From the NCBI RefSeq assembly GCF_023516595.1, contig NZ_JAMGBG010000065.1, forward strand, positions 62,001 to 126,000: a stretch of 64,000 nt of DNA. Direction: 5' to 3'. The translations under genes were made by a program, and so were the position numbers. The stretch comes from Streptomyces neyagawaensis. Its GTDB lineage: Bacteria; Actinomycetota; Actinomycetes; Streptomycetales; Streptomycetaceae. A model generated the notes under the pieces. It searched no databases, was not told the origin of the DNA, and was given only the letters and a program-made list of their open reading frames with translations. Each line of letters starts with the position of its first letter. Positions within the stretch are counted from its first letter, which is position 1. Shown here piece after piece: positions 52,682 to 62,552 of the stretch.

Positions 52682-53353
52682 TCAGGCGACGGGCAGCAGC
52701 CGGACGCAGCAGTGGCCCGGGGAGGGCATGAGGCGGGCCTCCCAGCTCTCCTCCCCGAGCGTGCTGAGCACGCCGCGCAGCAGATGCAGGTTCATTCCGC
52801 ACACCGTCTCGGTGTGCTCGCGGGCCAGCACATGGAAGGGGCAGTTGCCGAGCACGATCGCCTCCCCGTCGAGGCGCGGCTCGAAGCCGTGGCGCTCCAA
52901 CAGGTCCGTAACCCCGGCGGTCTCCCGCTCGCCCAACTGCGCACCCAGCTCCGTCGCCTTGCGGTGCAGCACCTCGCGGACCGCCTCACCTGTCGCGTCG
53001 GACTCCTCCACCGCCTGCGCCAGCAGCCGCCCGGCCAGTTCGTAGCGCCGCTCGGGCAGGGTGACGCTGATCTGCTTTCCGGAGCGCCGGTACAGCTTCG
53101 CGGGCCGCCCGGCGCCCGGGCCGCTGCGTCCGCTGCGCCGCTCGTACACCACCTCCAGCAGCCCCTCGGCGGCCAGCCGGTCGAGATGGAAGGCCGCCGT
53201 CTGCCGCGCCAGCCCCAGGGCCTGGGCGGCGTCGTCCCGGCCGACCGGCCCGGACTGCCGCGCCACGTGGTCGTACAGCCGTCGGCGCGTCGGCTCGTCC
53301 AGGGCCGCGACGGCGGAGACGTCACCGCCGGGTGCTTCGTTCGAGTGGTCCAC
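52682..53353 (-). CDS. SufR-like iron-sulfur winged-helix regulator
   Basis: 223-aa regulator: winged HTH (DAAQALGLARQTAAFHLDRL, wing GRPAKLYRR) and a C-terminal cluster-binding region with NCPFHVLA, TVCGMNLHLL and GHCCVRLLP, the Cys arrangement of SufR-type [Fe-S] sensors. No ribosome site precedes any start. A TACACT -10 at 53,361-53,366 with a TTTAGT -35 places the transcript start near 53,353, so a leaderless GTG 53353 is preferred over ATG 53380. No suf genes are nearby; the adjacent DoxX promoter carries a palindrome it could bind. Confidence 0.85.
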   Translation of the reverse strand: MDHSNEAPGGDVSAVAALDEPTRRRLYDHVARQSGPVGRDDAAQALGLARQTAAFHLDRLAAEGLLEVVYERRSGRSGPGAGRPAKLYRRSGKQISVTLPERRYELAGRLLAQAVEESDATGEAVREVLHRKATELGAQLGERETAGVTDLLERHGFEPRLDGEAIVLGNCPFHVLAREHTETVCGMNLHLLRGVLSTLGEESWEARLMPSPGHCCVRLLPVA

Positions 53354-53379
53354 GCACACCAGTGTAAAACCAACAGTCA

Positions 53380-53433
53380 TTGACTAAAGAGCCGAGCGGA
53401 GCTTCTATTGATGGTGAACCTTGTCGATAGAAG
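53380..53433 (+). promoter_or_regulatory. DoxX promoter overlapped by an inverted repeat
   Basis: -35 TTGACT (53,380-53,385), 17-bp spacer, -10 TTCTAT (53,403-53,408). A palindrome with arms CTTCTATTGA (53,402-53,411) and TCGATAGAAG (53,424-53,433), nine of ten positions paired, covers the -10, as a repressor site would. Confidence 0.65.
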
Positions 53434-53442
53434 GAGGGCGTC

Positions 53443-53898
53443 ATGCCGTCCACCCTCAGCACCACACCGGTCACGCCCCGGCGCGCCCTGGCCGCCGACC
53501 CCGCCTACCAGGCGTTCTGGATCCTGCGGACGGGATTCGCCGTGGCACCGATCCTGTTCGGCCTGGACAAGTTCGCCAACCTGCTCGTGGACTGGCCGAC
53601 CTACCTCGCCCCGTGGATCGACGACCTGGTCCCGGGCAGCGCCCAGGCCACCATGTACGCCGTCGGCGTCGTCGAGATCGTCGCCGGCCTCACCGTCGCC
53701 CTCGCGCCGCGGTTCGGCGGCTGGCTCGTGGCAGGCTGGCTCGCCGGCATCATCGTCAACCTGCTGACCGTTCCGGGCTACTACGACATCGCCCTGCGGG
53801 ACTTCGGCCTCCTGCTCGGCGCCGTCGCCCTCGCCCGACTCGCCGAGCGCCACCGCCCCGCGCGGACGCCGGACCGAACGGCGCGGACGCCGCACTGA
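53443..53898 (+). CDS. DoxX-like membrane protein
   Basis: 151-aa four-helix membrane protein: FWILRTGFAVAPILFGLDKF, GSAQATMYAVGVVEIVAGLT, WLVAGWLAGIIVNLLTVPGY and DFGLLLGAVALARLAERH. ATG 53443 follows AAGGAGG at 6 bases. Diverges from the SufR-like regulator, and the promoter is masked by a palindrome, so it is a probable regulated target. A 21-bp sequence spanning the stop codon is repeated once (53,877-53,918). Confidence 0.87.
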   Translation: MPSTLSTTPVTPRRALAADPAYQAFWILRTGFAVAPILFGLDKFANLLVDWPTYLAPWIDDLVPGSAQATMYAVGVVEIVAGLTVALAPRFGGWLVAGWLAGIIVNLLTVPGYYDIALRDFGLLLGAVALARLAERHRPARTPDRTARTPH

Positions 53899-53971
53899 AC
53901 GGCGCGGACGCCGCACTGACCCGCGCGGGCACCGGACTGAGACCGCGTCCCGCCGAGGCCGGACCGGACGC

Positions 53972-55177
53972 TCAGCGCACCCCGCCGGCCTCCGGCGCGG
54001 GTACCGGGCGGCGCAACAGATAAAGGCCCGCGGCCGACACCAGGAGCGCCATGCAGGCGATGAACACCAGGCCCGCGCTCTCCAGGCCGATCGGCTCCGT
54101 CAGCAGACCCATCCCGATGACGGGAAGGGAGATGCCCGTGTAGGCCACCACGAAGAGCGCGGAGATCGCGGCCGCGCGACGGTCCGGCTCGGCGGCGCGG
54201 GCCACGGCCGACAGCGCCCCGCGAAACGCCAACCCCTGCCCGGCGCCGCCGACGAGCGCGCTCAGCACGACCAGCGGCAGCGACTCCCACCGCAGCGCAC
54301 CCGCCAGCAGCGCCAGACCGGTCAGCAGCGCGGCACACCCCAGCGGCAGCGACCGGCCCACCCCGACCGGGCCGACGGCCAACTGCCCGCCGGTGGACGC
54401 GAAGAAGGCCAGCGCGACGACCAGACCGCTCACCGCGTGGTCGCGCACGTCGAGGGACTGCGCGAGGAAGGCCGGGCTGACCGATGTGAAGACCCCGAAC
54501 AGCGCGAACCCCACGAAGGACGCGGTCGCCGCCGGCGCGAACACCGCCCGGACACCCGGAGTCAGGCCCGGCCGCTCGAGCCGTACGGTGCTCAGCGGCC
54601 GACGCTCCCGCACTGTTTCCGGAAGCCGCAGCAGAACGACGGCCGAGCAGGCCACCAGGGCGAGGTGAACGGCGAACGGCAGATACAGCGGCCAGTCGGC
54701 GTACTCCGCCAGCACCCCCGCGAGCAGCGGACCACACCCGAGGCCGCCCATGTTCGCGGCGGTCGCCACGAACGTCGCACGTGACGCACCCCCGGGCGGC
54801 GCCAGCTCCATGACGTACGCCGTGGCGGCCCCGGTGAAGAGGCCCGCCGACAGACCCGACAGCAACCGCCCCGCGTAGAGCCAGCCCATCGCGGTGGCCG
54901 ACAGGAAGCAGACGGCGCTCGCTGCCGCGAACCCCAGCCCCCACAGCAGCACCGGGCGGCGTCCCACGGAGTCCGAGACATTGCCCGCCAGGAGCAGTAC
55001 CCCGATGACCCCGACGGCGTAGACGGCGTAGACGACGGTGACCGTCAGCTCGGAGAAGCCGAACTTCTCCTGGTAGAGGCCGTAGAGAGGGGTCGGCAGC
55101 GTCGTGCCGACCATGCACACGGCGAACACCGCCCCGCCGAGCAGGCACCGCCGCCAGCCACCAAGATCACTGCCCAT
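53972..55177 (-). CDS. MFS transporter (drug-efflux type)
   Basis: 401-aa transporter with about twelve hydrophobic segments. The MFS loop motif is GNVSDSVGRRPVLLWGL after helix 2, and GLGCGPLLAGVLAEY recalls the antiporter motif C of helix 5. ATG 55177 lacks a strong ribosome site. The substrate is unknown; drug efflux is suggested by motif C. Confidence 0.87.
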   Translation of the reverse strand: MGSDLGGWRRCLLGGAVFAVCMVGTTLPTPLYGLYQEKFGFSELTVTVVYAVYAVGVIGVLLLAGNVSDSVGRRPVLLWGLGFAAASAVCFLSATAMGWLYAGRLLSGLSAGLFTGAATAYVMELAPPGGASRATFVATAANMGGLGCGPLLAGVLAEYADWPLYLPFAVHLALVACSAVVLLRLPETVRERRPLSTVRLERPGLTPGVRAVFAPAATASFVGFALFGVFTSVSPAFLAQSLDVRDHAVSGLVVALAFFASTGGQLAVGPVGVGRSLPLGCAALLTGLALLAGALRWESLPLVVLSALVGGAGQGLAFRGALSAVARAAEPDRRAAAISALFVVAYTGISLPVIGMGLLTEPIGLESAGLVFIACMALLVSAAGLYLLRRPVPAPEAGGVR

Positions 55178-55281
55178 ACCGCCGACGGTAACGGCATGGA
55201 CGGGCGCACGCGCCCCGGCGCGGCCCGCCCTAGCGAGCCGTTCGGCGGACGGGGCAGCCGCTCGCACACAGAGCCCTCGGG

Positions 55282-55932
55282 TCAGCGGTCGGTGGTCTCG
55301 TCGCGCCGGCAATGCAGGAAGAGATGCGGCTCGGGGCCGGCGGTCGGGTGGTCCGGGGTGAAGAGAGCGGTGTGCCGGGACACCACCGTCAGGCCCGCCG
55401 CCTCCACCATGGCGACGACGTCCTCCTCTGCGAAGCTGGTCGCGCGGACGGGTTGGCCCATGAACACCACCTCGACGTCCTCGACGTCCGCCGGCACGGT
55501 GGCCAGCACCAGATGCCCGCCGGGCCGCAGGGCCAGTGCCAGCCGCCGCAGCACGGCCGACTGTTCGGCGCGGGTCATCTGCAGCAGCGAGAAGAACACG
55601 CACACACCGTCGAACGAGTCGGCCTCCAGTGGAAGTTCGCGGATGTCCGCGTGGCGGAACTCGGCCTCGGGGACCTGACGCCCGGCTAGTTCCACCATGA
55701 CGGGGGAGACGTCGACCCCCAGCACCGAGTGGCCCGCCTTCACCAGCGCCGCCGCGGTGGGCCGCCCGGTGCCGCTGCCGACGTCCAGCGTCCGGGCGTC
55801 GGGAGGCAGCCGCTCGACCAGCCACTCCAACGCCGCCAGATGCGCCGGGGCATGGGCGAAAGCCCTCTCGTAGTCTGCTCCCAAGGTGTCGAACAGCACG
55901 GCGGCGGGCGGCCGTTGGTGCTCCTGCGTCAC
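55282..55932 (-). CDS. class I SAM-dependent methyltransferase
   Basis: 216-aa methyltransferase. SAM motif I TLDVGSGTGRPTAAAL, motif II VLGVDVSPVMVELA, post-I FRHADIRELPLEADSFDGV, and GHLVLATVP. GTG 55932 follows GAAGGGA at 8 bases. The substrate cannot be inferred. Confidence 0.88.
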   Translation of the reverse strand: MTQEHQRPPAAVLFDTLGADYERAFAHAPAHLAALEWLVERLPPDARTLDVGSGTGRPTAAALVKAGHSVLGVDVSPVMVELAGRQVPEAEFRHADIRELPLEADSFDGVCVFFSLLQMTRAEQSAVLRRLALALRPGGHLVLATVPADVEDVEVVFMGQPVRATSFAEEDVVAMVEAAGLTVVSRHTALFTPDHPTAGPEPHLFLHCRRDETTDR

Positions 55933-56087
55933 GTCGGTGTCCCTTCGCTGGCCGACCCGCATCGTCGCACTGGCGGGACGTGCGCCACAACGTTCGCCAC
56001 AACGTCGGTCCGGTGCGCGTCCCGACGGCCCCGGCAGGGGAGAATGAGGGCCGTACCCAACGGTCGACCCTTGCGGAGGAGCGGGAA

Positions 56088-57728
<1,641 letters not shown>

Positions 57729-57764
57729 AGGGCTTCGAACGTCCCGGACGGCGAACCGGCCCAC

Positions 57765-58120
57765 CCCACCCGGAGGCCCCGGTGATCAACACCCTTGTGC
57801 CCGGCCCGAGCCCGCCGGTGCGCAGCGAACGGAGTGCCAAGACCCCGGCTACCGGCAGAGCGACCGCCTTCGCCTGGTCCAAGCTCTTGGGCACCTCGGC
57901 GAGCGCCCCCGTATCGATCGCGACGCGCTCGGCGAACGCCCCCGAGGTCAAGGAGACCACGCGGGCGCCCACTGCCGGACCGGTTCCGTCGGCGGCGGCC
58001 TGAACCACCACCCCGGCGGCGTCCGAACCGAGCACCGCACCCACCGGGACTCGACTGGAGCGGGCGTCGTTGAGGTCGCCGTAGTTGAGGAAGCAGAGGG
58101 CGCAGGTGAGGGTGCCTCAG
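57765..58120 (-). pseudogene. zinc-binding/quinone oxidoreductase fragment
   Basis: Minus-strand remnant of a medium-chain dehydrogenase: NYGDLNDARSSRVPVGAVLG, SDAAGVVVQAAADGTGPAVG, AFAERVAIDTGALAEVPKSL and the nucleotide loop start RVLITGASG, after which the sequence is unrelated. Upstream, the frame is closed by TGA at about 58,120, and no ribosome site exists. Both the N-terminal start and the C-terminal half are missing. Confidence 0.65.
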
Positions 58121-58311
58121 TTGGCGATGTCGGCGTTGACCAGGTCGCCTGTGGTCGGGCGGCAGTAGGCGGCGATCGCCGGGACCATGATGAGGACGGA
58201 GCCGCCGGGCGGGGGCGGTGTCGTCGTCGCCGGCCTGATGGGCGGCGGCCGCTCCGGGCGGGTGGACGGTGATGAGGCCGCGGTCCGGCGCCCTCGGCGC
58301 GCCGACCGTTC

Positions 58312-58470
58312 TCACTGGGGCTGTACCGGGCTCTGGCAGGCAGGGCAGAGTTCGAAATGTCCTTGGTTGACGACGCTTCCCCAGCCGCGACAGTTGTCGC
58401 AGTCACGGGCGCGGGCGATGTTCACGTGGCGGGTTGAGACAGGAGCGTTGGGGTGGGCTCCGTGGATCAT
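58312..58470 (-). CDS. 52-aa zinc-ribbon protein
   Basis: A very short but well-supported gene: ATG 58470 with GAGGGAG 10 bases upstream, and two CxxC knuckles, RDCDNCRGW and LCPACQSP, making a complete zinc ribbon. An AT-rich promoter-like stretch (about 58,498-58,530) lies just upstream. Function unknown; similar tiny ribbons often bind nucleic acid or RNA polymerase. Confidence 0.75.
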   Translation of the reverse strand: MIHGAHPNAPVSTRHVNIARARDCDNCRGWGSVVNQGHFELCPACQSPVQPQ

Positions 58471-58629
58471 GCGGCCTTACTCCCTCGGGTAGAGGTCTCA
58501 GGCATAACTATTACATATTTCGCAAAGGCATCCAATCGGATGAATGGTGCATGTCGGGGTCTGGGTGCACAGCCAGGCCCGGCACCGGCCCGGCTGTTTG
58601 CCGTCGGTAGCGGCGGGGACCCGCAGGTC

Positions 58630-59661
58630 ATGAGCGCAACATCACGTCGTCGGACGGCGCAGAACCGGGTGCTGTGGCTGCTGGACCGGCTGGAGCGCGA
58701 CCCACGGGGCGATGCGGTGATCGGCGTGCTCCGCGAGCGGGTGCGGTCCCTGCCGCTGGGGCGCGGCCGGGACGTGCTGCACGGCCGCTGGCTGGGGCAC
58801 CCGGTCCATCCGCTGCTGGTCCAGGTACCGATCGGCAGCTGGCTCTCCGCCGCCGTCCTGGATCTGCGCCCCAGCCGCTCCCGTGAGGCGGGCCTCCTCG
58901 TCGGCGTCGGACTCGCGGCCGCCGCTCCGGCCGCCCTGGCCGGCGCCGTCGACTGGGCGGAACTCCACCGCCGGCAGCAGCGCGTCGGACTCGTGCACGC
59001 CGCGGCCAACGTGGCGGCGGTCGGCCTCTATGCCGCCTCGCTCGTGTCACGCGCGCGTGGCCGTAGGCTCGCCGGCCGTGCCTACGGCTTCCTGGGGCTG
59101 ACGGCGGTCGGCGCCGGCGGCATGCTCGGCGGCCACCTCGCCTACCGCCAGGCGTCCGGCGCCAACCACGCCGAGGAGGTCCCGCACGTCGTGTCGCGGG
59201 GCTGGCGCAGGATCGGCACCGTCGACGAGTTCCCGGTCGGTCAGGCCGTACGGCGCGCCGTGGACGACGTGCCGATCCTGGTCGTACGCGAGACCGGCGG
59301 GACGCTCCACGCGCTGGCCGAGCGGTGCAGCCACCTCGCGGGACCGCTGTCCGAGGGCACCGTCGCGGACGGATGCGTCCAGTGCCCCTGGCACGGCAGC
59401 GTCTTCCGCCTGTCGGACGGCTGGAACGTACGCGGCCCCGCCACCGCGCCCCAGCCCGCTTTCGACACCCGGATCACCGACGGCCACGTCGAGATACGCC
59501 TGCGTCAGCAGGACGGCGCGGAGCCGACGGCGAACGGCCGGGCGGAGGGTGGGCAGACGGCGGACGGCCGGGCAGCGGAGGAACAGGCGGCCGACCGGCA
59601 CAGCGGAGCCGGGGCGACGGGCCGGAGCCACCGGCACGGGCCGCACCGGCCCGGCGACTGA
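58630..59661 (+). CDS. DUF2231-Rieske fusion membrane protein
   Basis: 343-aa protein. The N-terminal DUF2231 membrane domain (residues about 45-195, GHPVHPLLVQVPIGSWLSAA) has about four helices; a C-terminal Rieske domain follows with the [2Fe-2S] ligands CSHLAGPLSEG and CPWHGSVFRL. A disordered Gln/Ala/Arg-rich tail follows. Likely an electron-transfer protein of the membrane; partner unknown. ATG 58630 has only a weak ribosome site. Confidence 0.88.
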   Translation: MSATSRRRTAQNRVLWLLDRLERDPRGDAVIGVLRERVRSLPLGRGRDVLHGRWLGHPVHPLLVQVPIGSWLSAAVLDLRPSRSREAGLLVGVGLAAAAPAALAGAVDWAELHRRQQRVGLVHAAANVAAVGLYAASLVSRARGRRLAGRAYGFLGLTAVGAGGMLGGHLAYRQASGANHAEEVPHVVSRGWRRIGTVDEFPVGQAVRRAVDDVPILVVRETGGTLHALAERCSHLAGPLSEGTVADGCVQCPWHGSVFRLSDGWNVRGPATAPQPAFDTRITDGHVEIRLRQQDGAEPTANGRAEGGQTADGRAAEEQAADRHSGAGATGRSHRHGPHRPGD

Positions 59662-59702
59662 CGACTTCTCCCGCACACCGCCCCCCCAGACCACGGATCG
59701 AG

Positions 59703-60950
59703 TTACTGCGGCGTGCTGCCGTGCCATTCGCAGCACAGGACCGTGGCGTCGTCGGCCAGGAAACCGTCGTGGTAGTCGAGGACCGCGTGGACCAGCCGGC
59801 GCAGCGTCTCGGGCAGCGGGACGCCGTCGGCGTGGTGGCGGACGACGAAGTCGACGAAGCGGTCGCGGCCGAACTCCTGCCCGTTGGTGTCGCGCGCCTC
59901 GGTGATGCCGTCGGTGTGGAACAGCAGCCGGTCGCCCGGTTCCAGCTGCTCCCGGCAGACCGTGGCGGACAGGCCCAACTCGGTGCCGAGGGGATGGGTG
60001 GGCGGACAGTCCAGAGTGGTGACCCAGCGGCCGCCCCGGATGAGCACGGGCAGGGTGTGCCCGTAGTTGACCCAGCTCAGGTAGCCGGTCGTGACGTCGA
60101 GGTCGGCGAGGATGCCGGTGGCGTAACGGCTGCGGTGGAACTGTTCGACTAGCGCCTCCTCGATGGCGCTGCCCGCTTCGGACAGTCCGGCTCCCCGGCG
60201 GCGGTGGCTGCGGCAGGTGGCGATGGCCAGGTTCGCGGTGAGCCCCGCTGCCGTGTCGTGGCCCATAGCGTCGAAGATGGCCAGATGGGCCGTGTCCGCG
60301 GCCAGGGCGTAGTCGAAGGCGTCCCCGGCGGTCTCGTACGCCGGTTCCATCGCGGCCGCGATCGTCACCCTGCCGTCGGAGAACGTCTGCGGCGGCATCA
60401 GGGTCCACTGCATCTCCGCGGAGGGGCTCATTCGCCGGGTGCGGGTGAGGCGCGCGTAGGAGTCGCTGTAGCTGCGCTTGGACACCAGCATCAGCCCCAG
60501 CAGGGAGGCGAGGTCCTGCATCGCCTCCTGGTCCGGGTCGGCGGCGGTGACGTCGACGCGCAGCACTCCGAGGCGTTCGGTGCCGTCCACCACGGGGATC
60601 CAGTGCCGCCCGCGTCCGTCGGTCACCGCGCCGCCCAGGCCCTTCTGGAAGGCCCGGCCCGCCAGAGTGGCGTCGACCCGGAGTTCCTCGCCGCCGTCGC
60701 CGGCGTCGATGCCCCGGCCGGTTACCTCCCGCAGCACGTCCTGCTGCAGATCGGCCAGAAAAATACTGGTGCTGCCGAGTCCGGCACGCTTCGCGTGCGT
60801 CGCGACGAGGGCGGACATCCCCTCGAACGTCGTCAGATGGCTGGCCCGGGTGAGCGCCACGAGCATGCGCGCCGGGTCCTCGTACACCGTCACACCAAGC
60901 CCCGTCGAAAGGGGACTGCCCGGTTCCGCCCGTCGACCTCGTCCGTTCAC
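59703..60950 (-). CDS. GAF-domain PP2C (SpoIIE-type) phosphatase
   Basis: 415-aa signalling phosphatase. GAF-like sensor (residues about 35-160, MSALVATHAKRAGLGSTSIF), coiled linker, then the SpoIIE-type PP2C domain: EPAYETAGDAFDYALAADTA, IFDAMGHDTAAGLTANLA, NYGHTLPVLIRGG, LLFHTDGITEARD and ADDATVLCCEWHG with the metal-binding Asp residues. These phosphatases dephosphorylate anti-anti-sigma factors opposed to RsbW-like kinases, such as the one at 24,605. The start is uncertain: GTG 60950 lacks a ribosome site. Confidence 0.87.
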   Translation of the reverse strand: MNGRGRRAEPGSPLSTGLGVTVYEDPARMLVALTRASHLTTFEGMSALVATHAKRAGLGSTSIFLADLQQDVLREVTGRGIDAGDGGEELRVDATLAGRAFQKGLGGAVTDGRGRHWIPVVDGTERLGVLRVDVTAADPDQEAMQDLASLLGLMLVSKRSYSDSYARLTRTRRMSPSAEMQWTLMPPQTFSDGRVTIAAAMEPAYETAGDAFDYALAADTAHLAIFDAMGHDTAAGLTANLAIATCRSHRRRGAGLSEAGSAIEEALVEQFHRSRYATGILADLDVTTGYLSWVNYGHTLPVLIRGGRWVTTLDCPPTHPLGTELGLSATVCREQLEPGDRLLFHTDGITEARDTNGQEFGRDRFVDFVVRHHADGVPLPETLRRLVHAVLDYHDGFLADDATVLCCEWHGSTPQ

Positions 60951-61080
60951 GGTGGTCAGGAACGGCTGACGGCTGACGAAGACGAGAAGCCCGAATGGCT
61001 GTTACGGCCAGCCTACGGCAGCGGTCGGACGGGAGGCGGCCCACGGGCGACGAGGGCCACGGCCGATCCGGGTCACCGTT

Positions 61081-61350
61081 TCACACCGGGCCCGTGACGC
61101 CGAGCGCCGATTCCCCCTGGGCCCTGCCCCGGAGCAGCCCGCGGCGCTCCTCCTCGCACGTACCGCCCCACACTCCCTGCACGCCCCTCGCCCGGAGTGC
61201 CCACGACAGACAGGGGTGGATCACCGGGCAGCGCCGGCAGATCGCCTTCGCCCTGGCCTGCTGATCCCGCAGGGCGGCCCCGGTGACGGCCACGGGGAAG
61301 AAGAGTTCGGGGTCCTCGTGGGCACATGCCGCGTCCCGCCACCAGTCCAT
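61081..61350 (-). CDS. WhiB-family iron-sulfur regulator
   Basis: 89-aa WhiB-like protein. The four cluster cysteines are Cys9, Cys38, Cys41 and Cys47 (ACAHEDPELFFP; AKAICRRCPVIHPC), followed by the GVWGG turn and a basic C-terminal tail. A fifth Cys lies just after the turn. ATG 61350 with GGAAGG upstream. WhiB proteins bind sigma factors and sense redox state or NO. Confidence 0.93.
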   Translation of the reverse strand: MDWWRDAACAHEDPELFFPVAVTGAALRDQQARAKAICRRCPVIHPCLSWALRARGVQGVWGGTCEEERRGLLRGRAQGESALGVTGPV

Positions 61351-61674
61351 GGCTGCCGCCTTCCCGTCCGCGTCGGCGACCAGCGGATCGGTCCCGCCAC
61401 CGGCGGGCACCGCCGCCGATGCCCCGGCGTCCGCTGGACCCCTGCCAGCGGAGTGCGCTGTCCCACCGGGGGAGCCCGACCTCGTCACGAAGCAGACACA
61501 TCGCGCGGCCTTATTTTCACGCCAAACCCGGCGTTCGCAACCGTCCCGGACGAGATCAGATCGCGGGATCGGTCGTAGGCGAGTGATCCACGGGTACCCG
61601 GTCGCCGTGCAGAGGCCCTGGCCGGGCCCCGTGACGGTCCGGTCGGGGTGAGAAACGCATCGAGGAGGTCTCAG
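61351..61674. other. 324-bp divergent promoter region
   Basis: Between whiB-like and the cyclase gene. No gene. An AT-richer patch CCTTATTTTCACGCC at about 61,508-61,522 is the only promoter-like stretch. Confidence 0.4.
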
Positions 61675-62136
61675 ATGAGCACGGTCAAGGAAGCGGTGGA
61701 AGTCGAGGTTCCCGTCCACACCGCTTACAACCAGTGGACCCAGTTCGAGGAGTTCCCGCAGTTCATGGAAGGGGTCGAGGAGGTCCGGCAGGTCGACGAC
61801 CGCCACAACCACTGGACGACCAAGATCGGTGGGGTGAAGCGCGAGTTCGACACCGAGATCGTCGATCAGCTTCCGGACGAGCGGATCACCTGGCGCACGA
61901 TCACGGGTGACACCAGGCAGAAGGGCACGGTCCACTTCGAGCGCGTGGACGACACGCACACCCGGGTGGAACTCGTCATGGACATCGAGCCCAGCGGCAC
62001 CGTCGAGAAGGCGGGCGACATGCTGGGCATGATCGACCGGCGTGTGAAGGGCGACATGCGGCGCTTCAAGGAGTACATGGAGAAGCGCGGCGGCGAGTCC
62101 GGAGCCTGGCGTGGCCGCATCAGGCCCGGCGAGTGA
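61675..62136 (+). CDS. SRPBCC/START-fold cyclase-like protein
   Basis: 153-aa protein. Family features: EVEVPVHTAYNQWTQFEEFP, FMEGVEEVRQVDDRHNHWTT, GVKREFDTEIVDQLPDERIT and VELVMDIEPSG. ATG 61675 follows GGAGG at 7 bases. Such polyketide-cyclase/dehydrase-like START proteins bind hydrophobic ligands. No polyketide genes are nearby, so a general stress role is more likely. Confidence 0.87.
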   Translation: MSTVKEAVEVEVPVHTAYNQWTQFEEFPQFMEGVEEVRQVDDRHNHWTTKIGGVKREFDTEIVDQLPDERITWRTITGDTRQKGTVHFERVDDTHTRVELVMDIEPSGTVEKAGDMLGMIDRRVKGDMRRFKEYMEKRGGESGAWRGRIRPGE

Positions 62137-62163
62137 CCCCGCTCCGCCCCTGAGACGCGTCCT

Positions 62164-62202
62164 CGTCGGCGCCGACCGCCTGCACGGTGGCCGGCGCCGA
62201 CG
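62164..62202. terminator. hairpin after the cyclase gene
   Basis: Perfect 11-bp stem CGTCGGCGCCG / CGGCGCCGACG with a 17-nt loop, beginning 28 bp after the stop codon. Confidence 0.65.
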
Positions 62203-62513
62203 TATGTACGGGCCCGGCCACCCCGGTCGGGACGAAGCCGCCGCCGCCCTCCCGCTACCGGCCGGCCCCGGCGGGACGGCACCGCCGGGCCCCACCGCTC
62301 CCTGCCGCCCCCGGCGGAACCAAGCCCCCGGCCCCACCGCTCCCTGCCGCTTCTCCGCGCCGCGTCCGCCCCTCCCGCCCGCTTCCCCACCCTCCCCGCA
62401 CACCGCGCGACCAGGGCGGAATCGCCCTGCCCGTAGGTCCGTTCGGCCCTACCCGCGGGCGATCGGCGCGGGCTTCACTGCATCCCATCGGTTGTTGAGG
62501 CGGAAGGACACGC
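62203..62513. other. gap with a 42-bp-period repeat and a DevR-type box
   Basis: Two copies of the 21-base sequence at 62,288 and 62,330 (GGCCCCACCGCTCCCTGCCG plus C) lie 42 bp apart. At 62,436-62,449 is GGTCCGTTCGGCCC, extended to TAGGTCCGTTCGGCCCTA, 99 bp upstream of the SLOG-like gene. No gene was found. Confidence 0.6.
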
Positions 62514-62552
62514 ATGTCCGGCAAGAGGACGGCTGGGGAGGGCGAGCGGTGA
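62514..62552 (+). CDS. 12-aa leader peptide overlapping the next gene
   Basis: ATG 62514 has GGAAGGAC upstream and reads MSGKRTAGEGER to a TGA that overlaps the GTG of the next gene (GTGA). Its coding sequence contains the GGGGAGGG ribosome site of that gene, so translation of the leader would affect initiation downstream. May also be chance. Confidence 0.35.
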   Translation: MSGKRTAGEGER

